Assembly (NCBI GenBank): GCA_016195395.1
Contig: JACPZR010000175.1
Coordinates: 1 to 13,321, forward strand
From: Spirochaetia bacterium
Lineage (GTDB): Bacteria > Spirochaetota > Leptospirae > Leptospirales > Leptonemataceae
Length of the DNA stretch: 13,321 nt
Direction of reading: 5' to 3'
The notes below the pieces were generated by a model, which saw nothing but the letters and a program-made list of their open reading frames with translations, had not been told where the DNA came from and searched no databases. Shown one piece after another: positions 7,611-13,321 of the stretch. Numbering within the stretch: the first letter of the stretch is position 1; each line of letters begins with the position of its first letter. A program made the position numbers and the translations under genes.

Positions 7611-8966
7611 TTAGAAGCGAATTTCTTCGATCTCGTCAGGGTTCACGGTTCGCACGCCTGTAGCCGTATACACCTTGTACAGGCCGTTTTCTCCAAAGAG
7701 AGAGCCGTAGATTGTTTCACCGTTTTTCAGCACGATTTCCTGAGGGGCTTTGCCCAGCGCCTTTGCGGCCTCGCGCGTAAAGGTTTCTTTGTCCATGGTG
7801 CGGGCCGCGCTTTTCAGCTGCTCGTAGCGCACGGCGCGCTCTTTTTCACCAGGACTCTCGAGCAAACGCTTCAATTCTTGGGACGTTTCGGAGTCGATTT
7901 TTGTCACTTGGGGCGCCTGTCCAAATGCAGCCCGCATGCCTTCGAGCGCTTTCGTTTTGTCCTGATCCGTGGGGAATGCTTGGGCGAGGACATCCAACGC
8001 TGCCTGCACGTCCTCTTTCTGCGGCTTTGGTTGGCTGCGCAGTAGAACCAATGCCGGATGGTTGAGCGCCTTTTCCAGCTGGGACACGCGGGACAGACGA
8101 TCGTTGAAATCGGCCTGTCCAATCACCGACTGATGATCCGGCGGCACGGACGCTCCGGCTTTTGCCAGAATGTCGCGCGCATCAGTCAAGAACCGACTTT
8201 GTGACAAGAGCGCATCAGGCAGGTCTTCCAACGAAGCCCATCGCCTCCGGAAAGCGACAGAGCCGCTGTACGTAGTCAGCCGCGCATCGCCCTGTTTGCT
8301 CACTTCAAGGGAAAACTCCGTGCCGATCACCGTCGCTTCTGCATTGCCCGATCTTATAGATAGAATCCGGTTCTGTGTAACGCCTGCGGTCTGGTGTTCC
8401 TGGCCCTTCCGGGGATTGAATTGCACCAGGAGGTTGCCGCTTACAAGTTTTGCAATCGTTGCATCCGCCGCGAGCGTCTCCAGCCGCAGTTCCGATTCCG
8501 GCCGGACACGAAACATGCTCTCCATCCGTCCCTGTTCTATTGTGATCACTGCCAAGGAATTCCCCGCGGTGGATAACGTCCCACCTTCTTTCAAGCGGTC
8601 CCCCGCCACAAGATGACGTTCTCCGCTGTCTACCCTTCCTTCCGCGAATGCAACCACAGCCGAGCCCGATGTCCCAAAGGGCCGTGCCAGATAGATATAG
8701 AGTCCAGTCCCAAATACGATCAGAAGCGACGCGGCGGCGGCAAGCGCCGGGGCACGACGGAGCATAAAGGGGCGCACATTTGATGCGGCGGGCACACTCG
8801 TTGTCTGTGGCGCCGGCGCCTTGGACATGGCTTTCAGTTTGGCGCGCAGATCCGCCGGCATGGGTGTTGTTTCCACACGAAGTGCGCCCAGCTCTCCCGG
8901 CCAAGCGGAGGGCGGCGTATCAAGGATGCGTCGTGCCAGGTCTTCGTGGTGGTTCATTTCACTCAT
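7611..8966 (-). CDS. FecR-domain membrane protein, probable anti-sigma factor/sensor
   Basis: The 451-residue protein has a cytoplasmic N-terminal part (1-70), one membrane helix (about 73-94), a periplasmic FecR-type beta domain (about 102-240; AEGRVDSG, LVAGDRLKEGGTLSTAGNS, VIGTEFSLEV, TTYSGSVAFR), a mostly helical charged region (250-405), and a C-terminal beta motif (409-450; EIVLKNGETIYG and later NPDEIEEIRF). FecR proteins sense envelope signals and control a partner sigma factor. Here ATG 8966 overlaps the sigma stop in ATGA, and GGAGG precedes it, so the two are translated together. Compared with classical FecR proteins (about 320 residues) it has a long helical extension and the extra C-terminal motif, which resembles the N-terminus of the DUF5683-like protein encoded upstream. 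Anti-sigma function is inferred from topology and neighbour; the signal is unknown. Confidence 0.82.
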   Translation of the reverse strand: MSEMNHHEDLARRILDTPPSAWPGELGALRVETTPMPADLRAKLKAMSKAPAPQTTSVPAASNVRPFMLRRAPALAAAASLLIVFGTGLYIYLARPFGTSGSAVVAFAEGRVDSGERHLVAGDRLKEGGTLSTAGNSLAVITIEQGRMESMFRVRPESELRLETLAADATIAKLVSGNLLVQFNPRKGQEHQTAGVTQNRILSIRSGNAEATVIGTEFSLEVSKQGDARLTTYSGSVAFRRRWASLEDLPDALLSQSRFLTDARDILAKAGASVPPDHQSVIGQADFNDRLSRVSQLEKALNHPALVLLRSQPKPQKEDVQAALDVLAQAFPTDQDKTKALEGMRAAFGQAPQVTKIDSETSQELKRLLESPGEKERAVRYEQLKSAARTMDKETFTREAAKALGKAPQEIVLKNGETIYGSLFGENGLYKVYTATGVRTVNPDEIEEIRF

Positions 8967-9517
8967 AATCCCACGTCCTCCGGGTACAAGCCCGCTTTGC
9001 GGCAGGACTCGCCGAGCACGTTCAAAGCCTTCTCCATCAAGCGGTACACAGTGGCCTGAGATCGGTTTGTGCGCTTCCGGATGGCTTCGGCATCCGCTCC
9101 TTCCAGAAATCTCATTCGCATCACAAGAGCCACTTCCGCCGGAAGCTCAGGATCCTCTACAGTCTCCATTAGAATGAGACGAAGCCGTTCCGCAAGATTC
9201 TCGCTTTCCCCGTGGTCGTGGAGGCGGTGGTCCGGGGTCTCATCAGGGAGCTGAACTTCGCGCGATTCCTTTCGTATTCTGGAAAAATGGTCGTGCTTTG
9301 CGATCGTTTGAAGATACTGCGGGGCCGTATCGCGGCGTACTTTTCCTTTGCGAACTTGCTCCAAGAACTTCACGTACGCTTTCTGCAAGGCCTCTGACGC
9401 ATGATCCTCGTTTCTACACAGAACGCGAAGGTAGGTGTAGATGCGATCCCCGTGCGTGTCCAAGAAGGCATGCAGATCCTCTTCCTCGAGGAAACTCGAG
9501 GCCTGGTCCGCTGTCAT
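8963..9517 (-). CDS. ECF-type RNA polymerase sigma factor
   Basis: The 184-residue protein has the two-domain layout of ECF sigma factors. Region 2 lies at about 18-85 (HAFLDTHGDRIYTYLRVLC, QYLQTIAKHDHFSRIRK) and region 4 at about 120-172 (LPAEVALVMRMRFLEGADAEAIRKRTNRSQATVYRLMEKAL), with the helix-turn-helix around NRSQATVYRLME (151-162). The linker is acidic and His-rich. It should direct polymerase to a regulon controlled by the overlapping FecR-domain protein. The start is ATG 9517: an upstream in-frame GTG at 9556 would fall at or before the likely transcription start of the candidate promoter. Neither has a clear ribosome-binding site. A phased repeat array lies upstream. It is not matched to a named ECF group; the family call is strong. 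Confidence 0.85.
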   Translation of the reverse strand: MTADQASSFLEEEDLHAFLDTHGDRIYTYLRVLCRNEDHASEALQKAYVKFLEQVRKGKVRRDTAPQYLQTIAKHDHFSRIRKESREVQLPDETPDHRLHDHGESENLAERLRLILMETVEDPELPAEVALVMRMRFLEGADAEAIRKRTNRSQATVYRLMEKALNVLGESCRKAGLYPEDVGL

Positions 9518-9560
9518 ACGGACAACCCACAACAATAGGATGGGACGTGCCTGCACACTC

Positions 9561-9591
9561 TATATAGGTCTGGGAGCGCGACCTTTATCAA
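9561..9591 (-). promoter_or_regulatory. Candidate promoter of the sigma/FecR operon
   Basis: On the leftward strand TTGATA (9591-9586) is followed, after 19 bases, by TATATA (9566-9561), or after 18 by CTATAT. This would give a transcript start near 9554 and a leader of about 37 bases before ATG 9517. Spacing is long for a standard promoter, which fits one that needs an activator. Seen by eye only. Confidence 0.35.
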
Positions 9592-9617
9592 GAAAACAAG
9601 TCGGTCAAGAGGAAAAA

Positions 9618-9654
9618 GTTGAACAAAGTTGACGAGCGCTGACCACAGGTTGAC
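9618..9654. repeat. Four helically phased GTTGAC-type direct repeats
   Basis: The plus strand reads GTTGAA (9618-9623), GTTGAC (9628-9633), GCTGAC (9638-9643) and GTTGAC (9649-9654), with steps of 10, 10 and 11 bases. All four therefore face the same side of the helix. The array ends 27 bases upstream of the -35 element of the candidate sigma promoter. Tandem sites with this pitch are typical of OmpR/PhoB-type response regulators, but which protein binds is unknown. Confidence 0.5.
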
Positions 9655-9688
9655 AGCAAACATAGAACGACGATGTGACATCAGCAGA

Positions 9689-9910
9689 TCACGGCCCAAA
9701 TGTGCATGAATCGAAGGCCTTGGAGTCGAAGCGACACAAAGACTCCTGTGCCATTCCCCCCAAGTAGCCCATGAATCCACGGGGGCTTTTGAGGTCAAAG
9801 CCGTTGTTCAGATCAGAAGCCAGACATCCGCCGGAAATTGCCAATGCAACAGCGGTGAGGATCATCCACGGCGCCAAGCGACGCATCCGTTTGAGACGCT
9901 CTTTCTTCAT
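9689..9910 (-). CDS. Small exported protein coupled to the DUF5683-like gene
   Basis: The 73-residue protein is not recognised. A basic N-terminus (MKKERLKRMRR) is followed by a hydrophobic stretch (about 13-26, PWMILTAVALAISGGC) and a short soluble part ending in DSCTFGP. It is probably exported; Cys27 could be a lipid acceptor but the residues before it (ISGG) are not a good lipobox. Its ATG (9910-9908) overlaps the TGA of the preceding gene in ATGA, which decides the start and indicates translational coupling. It lacks a ribosome-binding site of its own. Two further cysteines lie in the tail. A role together with its upstream neighbour is inferred from the coupling only. Confidence 0.6.
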   Translation of the reverse strand: MKKERLKRMRRLAPWMILTAVALAISGGCLASDLNNGFDLKSPRGFMGYLGGMAQESLCRFDSKAFDSCTFGP

Positions 9911-10746
9911 AATGGGAGACTCATGGAAGCGGCGATTGAATCCCGTTGCATCTGAATGCGGAGAATGGGCAACAACCCGCGGTCGCCTCCAAACCACTGA
10001 CGCTCCCAAGGAGTCCCTCCCCGGAGAATGTCAAGCATGTTCCAACCCCACGCGACGGATATAATGAGGACCATTTCGTTGCCCTGTTTCTGCAGACGGT
10101 GAACGCGACGCTCAATATTTGACAGGTAGGCAAAATTTATGACAGCCGCCTGAGCCACCGTGAGACTTCCATTTAAGGTCTGTCCTGCAACAGACCCCAC
10201 AGGAAGCGGGTCGTTGTAATCTGCCTGCGCCACAGCATGCGCGTTCCGGAGCGTCCAGTAACGTTGCACTGCGAAGAGGTAAGTAGCGGCATACACCGCA
10301 GCGGATGTGGAGCGACCCTCGTCGTATTGTCCCCAGCCCGGCAGGAGCGCCGATTTGAAGACCGGGCCCCAGTTGCGCGTTGGTTCAGCCGGCTTCACGA
10401 CGGGCTCAATGCGGGGAGTTTCGTCGCGTGGATCCGTTTGGGGTTCAACGGGTTTTTTCGGCTGTTCCACCTCCGGCCGGACCGGCTCCGTCCACGTAGT
10501 AGGGGCACGGCGGAGCGACTTGATCTGCGAATTGGGAACAACGTTAATATGCCCGTCTTTGAACAGGATCCGGTGGGATTCCCCGGAGGGTTGCGTCTTC
10601 ACGTCATCGTACCGGGCGCCCCCGCGGAGGACCACTACATCGGCTGCGGCGGGCAAGGGGCAGAGGACCAACGCCGTGCCGAAGGCGGCCGAGATCGCCC
10701 AAAAAAGTCGCAAACCAAAGCACACGCTAGCACTGGTTGGCGGCAT
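9907..10746 (-). CDS. DUF5683-like exported protein with N-terminal beta motif
   Basis: The 279-residue protein has a signal peptide (1-35, ending PLPAAA), a short beta motif (36-79; VVVLRGGARYDDV, KDGHINVVPNSQIKSLRR), a Pro/Glu-rich linker (about 82-123), and a C-terminal region opening with FKSALLPGWGQYDEGRSTSAA (about 130-150), the PGxGQxY signature of the DUF5683 group of membrane-associated proteins. Hydrophobic segments follow at about 147-162, 196-208 and 225-240. Function is not known. The beta motif resembles the C-terminal end of the FecR-domain protein, suggesting that both handle the same partner. ATG 10746 is the first start that gives a signal peptide; no strong ribosome-binding site precedes it. 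It is divergent from the dipeptidase gene (88 bases) and overlaps the next gene by ATGA. Confidence 0.65.
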   Translation of the reverse strand: MPPTSASVCFGLRLFWAISAAFGTALVLCPLPAAADVVVLRGGARYDDVKTQPSGESHRILFKDGHINVVPNSQIKSLRRAPTTWTEPVRPEVEQPKKPVEPQTDPRDETPRIEPVVKPAEPTRNWGPVFKSALLPGWGQYDEGRSTSAAVYAATYLFAVQRYWTLRNAHAVAQADYNDPLPVGSVAGQTLNGSLTVAQAAVINFAYLSNIERRVHRLQKQGNEMVLIISVAWGWNMLDILRGGTPWERQWFGGDRGLLPILRIQMQRDSIAASMSLPL

Positions 10747-10834
10747 TTGGGCTGCATGTCTAGAATTTTCCCTGTGGGAACGACGCCGGTAGACGCCTGC
10801 CGGGGTTCATTTTGAATGACGCGCACAGGGCACT
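10747..10834. promoter_or_regulatory. Divergent promoter region with several dyads
   Basis: These 88 bases must drive both the DUF5683-like gene and the dipeptidase gene. Visible dyads are TTCCC-TGT-GGGAA (10768-10780), TCATT-TTG-AATGA (10807-10819), and the distant pair CCCTGTG/CACAGGG (10770-10776 and 10824-10830). No clear -35/-10 pair was found. Operator function is a guess. Confidence 0.3.
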
Positions 10835-11506
10835 ATGATAAATGAAACGATGCGCCGGAATTCTCTGCTTCCTAAGTTTCTCCATGCCTGCATCCCGGCT
10901 GCCGGCGCTGCCATCGCGTTCTCGTTTCTCACGGCTGCGCCGGCTCCGCTTACCGATATCAGCGACCATATTTCAGATGCTGTGATCGACGTGCGTTATT
11001 CAACAAAGAACAATTTTACGGGCAGCGTTTTCGACGGCTATCAGGCCAATCGGGCATGGGCAAGGACTGACGTTGCCCACGCACTCCGCAGGGTTGCGGA
11101 CAAGCTGCGGCCACAGGGATACCGGTTGAAGATATACGATGTCTACCGCCCGCTCCGCGCTGAGGCTCACATGTTGCGTTGGGCGCGCCAGACCGGAAAG
11201 TCGCATTTGATCGGTGTGTACATTCCCAGCGCTGTCCTTCCTGAAGCGACGATGGGGCATACGTGTGGAAACATGGTCGATCTTACACTCGTGAAGTTGG
11301 ACGGGAGCGATGTGGATATGGGCACCGACTACGATTTCTTCGGAGAGCAGGCGTGGACTATGAAAGCATCCGGCGCGGCGCTCGCTAACCGCCTCCTCTT
11401 GAAGCGGGCCATGGAAGGCGAAGGATTTTCAAACTATCAGATGGAATGGTGGCATTTCAACTACGCCAAGTCGCCCGGAAAAGCGCTGGATATTGTCATC
11501 AGGTGA
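10835..11506 (+). CDS. Exported D-alanyl-D-alanine dipeptidase (VanX/DdpX family)
   Basis: This peptidase M15D enzyme cleaves D-Ala-D-Ala using zinc. Family motifs are all present: DVRYSTKNNFTG (52-63), IYDVYRPL (100-107) with the catalytic Arg105, zinc ligands His142 and Asp149 in GHTCGNMVD, and EWWH with catalytic Glu204 and zinc ligand His207. At 223 residues it is family-sized plus an N-terminal export signal (basic MRRN, hydrophobic core about 16-36, APA). Export points to periplasmic recycling of peptidoglycan-derived dipeptide, or a murein role, rather than the cytoplasmic VanX role in glycopeptide resistance; no vanH, vanA or vanRS partner is nearby. Start ATG 10835 has AGGG close by; ATG 10850 is also possible. 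It is followed by a terminator-like hairpin. Confidence 0.9.
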   Translation: MINETMRRNSLLPKFLHACIPAAGAAIAFSFLTAAPAPLTDISDHISDAVIDVRYSTKNNFTGSVFDGYQANRAWARTDVAHALRRVADKLRPQGYRLKIYDVYRPLRAEAHMLRWARQTGKSHLIGVYIPSAVLPEATMGHTCGNMVDLTLVKLDGSDVDMGTDYDFFGEQAWTMKASGAALANRLLLKRAMEGEGFSNYQMEWWHFNYAKSPGKALDIVIR

Positions 11507-11510
11507 GTTA

Positions 11511-11529
11511 GCGTGGGGGCCTCCCACGC
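11511..11529 (+). terminator. Terminator-like hairpin after the dipeptidase gene
   Basis: GCGTGGG (11511-11517) and CCCACGC (11523-11529) form a perfect 7-bp GC-rich stem with a GGCCT loop, starting four bases after the dipeptidase stop. The bases after it are only mildly T-rich, so it may slow rather than fully end transcription. Confidence 0.45.
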
Positions 11530-11603
11530 CGCTCGTTCAATTTCGACTTGCTTCCCGCGCATGCGCCAAGGCTTCATGGCGAATCCGATTTTGTGAGGTT
11601 TCC

Positions 11604-12608
11604 ATGCGTCGCATCCCTTTTATCTGCGCTCTCCTTGTGGCCGGCTGGGCTTTTGCTCCCTCCTGCGGCTCTATTCCTATTGATCCCGGCCTTCTGAAAA
11701 AGAAGCCTGAGGCAACCCTTGAGGATGTCAAGGTGTCCGCGATAACGCTCCGCGATGTAACGTTCCTGATGCAGGTTGGAATTAAGAATCCGTATCCACT
11801 GGCTCTGGCCTTGGATTCTGTCAGGTTCCGATTCTTTGTAGAAAAGAACCAGCTGTTTGCCACACAAACGCAGGGAGCCCTGAAAGTGCCTGCCAACGGC
11901 ACAGAATCCGCGAAAATAGCTGTCAACCTCAAATATGAGGATGTAGAAAAGGCCGCAAAGAATTACGCCAACCAGGAATATTTGGACTGCGACGTGCAGG
12001 GGGAGATCATTGTGAAGCTTCCTACAGGAGCGATTCAGGGCCTTCCCAAGAGCTGGGAAATTCCATTCTCTTTCACGAAGAAGATTCCAACGGTGAAACC
12101 GGAAGTGCGTGTGGTCAACTTTAAGGTGGAGACACCGTCCAAAGAGGATGTGGTGGCCGGTTTGAAGAAAGTGGGTTCCGACCCGGCCAACGCAGCAAAG
12201 ATCGTGGGCGTGTTTGGTGACATGATCAGCGGGAAGAAGAAGCCCAATCTGAGTGAAGCGATTCCCGCGGATTTGGACGTCAAGTTCCGCGTAAGCTTTG
12301 ACATTGAACTCGAGAATAAAACGAAATCAAAGATCGCGTTCACCTCTCTGGATTACACATTTTTTCTGAACGGCTCCCGGTTGATTGGCGGGAACACAAA
12401 GAGTATCGTCAACGTTGGCAACAAGTCGGTCCTGAAAATCCAGAATGAATTCAGTTCCAAGTCACTGGGCGACAGCCTCCTGAAAGCATTCAATGATCGG
12501 AAAGCCGTGTATGGTTTCAAAGGCCAGACATCGATCCAGCTCCCGGCTGCGGTGAGCAAGGATCCCGTGGGCCTTGCGTTCGATGAAACCGGGGACGTGA
12601 AGTTCTAG
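11604..12608 (+). CDS. LEA/WHy-domain lipoprotein with two domain copies
   Basis: The 334-residue protein starts with a signal sequence (MRRIPFICALLVAGWAFAPSC), Cys21 being a likely though imperfect lipid acceptor. It carries two Water-stress/Hypersensitive-response (LEA type 2) beta domains, about 36-160 and 167-315. The first shows LEDVKVSAITLRDVTFLMQV, the diagnostic NPYPLAL (62-68) and a regular beta pattern; the second shows RVVNFKV, FRVSFDIELENKTKSKIAF and LNGSRLIGG. Bacterial relatives are envelope proteins sometimes linked to desiccation or stress; the precise job is unknown. The frame is open from 11493, but ATG 11604 is chosen because GAGG precedes it at good spacing and it begins the signal peptide. 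It lies 97 bases after the dipeptidase gene and probably has its own promoter. Confidence 0.8.
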   Translation: MRRIPFICALLVAGWAFAPSCGSIPIDPGLLKKKPEATLEDVKVSAITLRDVTFLMQVGIKNPYPLALALDSVRFRFFVEKNQLFATQTQGALKVPANGTESAKIAVNLKYEDVEKAAKNYANQEYLDCDVQGEIIVKLPTGAIQGLPKSWEIPFSFTKKIPTVKPEVRVVNFKVETPSKEDVVAGLKKVGSDPANAAKIVGVFGDMISGKKKPNLSEAIPADLDVKFRVSFDIELENKTKSKIAFTSLDYTFFLNGSRLIGGNTKSIVNVGNKSVLKIQNEFSSKSLGDSLLKAFNDRKAVYGFKGQTSIQLPAAVSKDPVGLAFDETGDVKF

Positions 12609-12858
12609 GCGGCTGACAGTGCGGCGCCGCGATCTGCAAACGCGTTGCGGGCGGCGCGCACACATCCCCATTCTATCATACTCTGCCAGTGCGACATTTA
12701 GGCGATTGACGGCGTGGCGGATCTGTGCTGTACGTCCCCCGCCGCCAGCGCCGGTCCGGCCGCTTAACGCTCTTGAAATCGCCCTCCCCCAAAACCACCC
12801 ACGGGGGTGGGAAAATCTGCCTTGCGTGGGCGTTCCGCTTTTGGCGCCTTGACCGGGC
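12609..12858. other. Non-coding gap before the carboxyltransferase gene
   Basis: No gene is supported in these 250 bases. They include a GC-rich part near 12620-12660, TATCAT near 12677 as a possible -10 without a fitting -35, CTTGAAA near 12774 with only a vague heat-shock-promoter likeness, and a hairpin CCACCC-ACGG-GGGTGG around 12795-12811 followed by AAAA rather than T on the plus strand. Confidence 0.4.
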
Positions 12859-13321
12859 ATGGAGAAATTGCATTCCCATATCCAGCGGGCGGGCGCCACA
12901 TTCCAGGAAAATTACCGCGATTTGGCGGACCGCTCCAGTGAAATCCGCGACCTAGCGTTGAAAATCAAGCAGGGCGGCGGCGCGCAGGCCAAGAAGCTGC
13001 ACGAATCGCGCGGCAAGTTGTTTGTTCGTGACCGAATCCAGCTCCTCTTGGACACAGGCTCTCCGTTCCTCGAGGTGGGTCTCTTTGCGGGCAAGGATGT
13101 GTACGACTTTGACGCGCCGGCAGCCGGGATCGTAACGGGCGTCGGTTTGATTGAGAATGTTCCCTGTATGATTGTGGCGAACGACGCCACCGTGAAGGGC
13201 GGGACCTATTTTCCCATCACCGTAAAGAAGCACCTGCGTGCGCAGGAAATCGCCCTCGAGAACCGACTCCCCTGCATTTACCTGGTGGATTCCGGCGGCG
13301 CGTTCCTTCCCATGCAGGACG
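12859..13321 (+). CDS. Acyl-CoA carboxylase carboxyltransferase beta subunit, methylcrotonyl-CoA type (3' end outside window)
   Basis: The first 154 of about 535 residues are present. It is the biotin-dependent carboxyltransferase subunit that moves CO2 from carboxybiotin to an acyl-CoA. Motifs closely match methylcrotonyl-CoA carboxylase beta: [15 protein letters not shown] (46-60), [17 protein letters not shown] (67-83), GIVTGVG (90-96), [12 protein letters not shown] (104-115), [19 protein letters not shown] (120-138) and [11 protein letters not shown] (141-151). That points to leucine degradation, with the biotin-carrying alpha subunit expected downstream; geranyl- or other acyl-CoA specificity cannot be excluded. 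The start is ATG 12859: an in-frame TGA at 12850-12852 excludes anything earlier. Only a weak CGGG precedes it as ribosome-binding site. Confidence 0.92.
   Translation, partial: MEKLHSHIQRAGATFQENYRDLADRSSEIRDLALKIKQGGGAQAKKLHESRGKLFVRDRIQLLLDTGSPFLEVGLFAGKDVYDFDAPAAGIVTGVGLIENVPCMIVANDATVKGGTYFPITVKKHLRAQEIALENRLPCIYLVDSGGAFLPMQD

Noticed and set aside
10835..11506. Glycopeptide-resistance locus based on the VanX homologue
   Set aside because: There is no ligase, dehydrogenase or two-component system next to it, and the protein appears exported, unlike VanX of resistance operons.
12795..12811. Hairpin CCACCC/GGGTGG as a terminator of the LEA gene
   Set aside because: It lies almost 200 bases past the stop and is followed by AAAA rather than T on the coding strand, so it is kept only as a described hairpin.
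12462..12899. Leftward open frame across the LEA gene end and the following gap
   Set aside because: It is opposite a well-supported gene and carries no recognisable domain or ribosome-binding site.

Overview
The window looks like ordinary chromosome of a Gram-negative (diderm), heterotrophic bacterium of moderately high GC content. The evidence is Sec signal peptides and lipoprotein signals, a periplasmic HtrA protease, a FecR-type anti-sigma protein, and an acyl-CoA carboxylase beta subunit of the leucine-degradation type. The mix of a multi-pass membrane class III cyclase, a FecR protein, a tail-collar surface protein and an LEA-type lipoprotein recalls spirochaetes of the Leptospira group, but the sequence alone does not fix the lineage. 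I saw no tRNA, rRNA, CRISPR array, transposase or integrase.

Left part (1-3440): the start of lon runs leftward off the edge. A 320-base divergent region with inverted repeats separates it from a rightward HtrA-type serine protease. The HtrA gene stops inside its PDZ domain. In a TTGA overlap, a class III adenylate cyclase begins inside what looks like its first membrane helix. This is either a natural deletion fusion or an assembly join, and it is the most anomalous point in the window.

Middle part (3441-10746), all leftward. In transcription order: a DUF5683-like exported protein, a 73-residue exported small protein coupled to it, a gap with a phased GTTGAC repeat array and a candidate promoter, an ECF-type sigma factor, a FecR-domain protein overlapping the sigma gene by ATGA, a large beta-rich lipoprotein, an exported phage-tail-collar-domain protein, and a multi-pass membrane protein of glycosyltransferase-C character. 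Sigma factor plus FecR protein form a plausible envelope-sensing switch. The lipoprotein and collar protein are plausible outputs, but this is inferred from position only. The FecR protein and the DUF5683-like protein share a similar short beta motif, which suggests they belong to one system.

Right part (10835-13321), rightward: an exported VanX-type D-Ala-D-Ala dipeptidase, a terminator-like hairpin, an LEA/WHy-domain lipoprotein with two domain copies, a 250-base non-coding stretch, and the 5' part of a methylcrotonyl-CoA-carboxylase-type carboxyltransferase gene that runs off the right edge.
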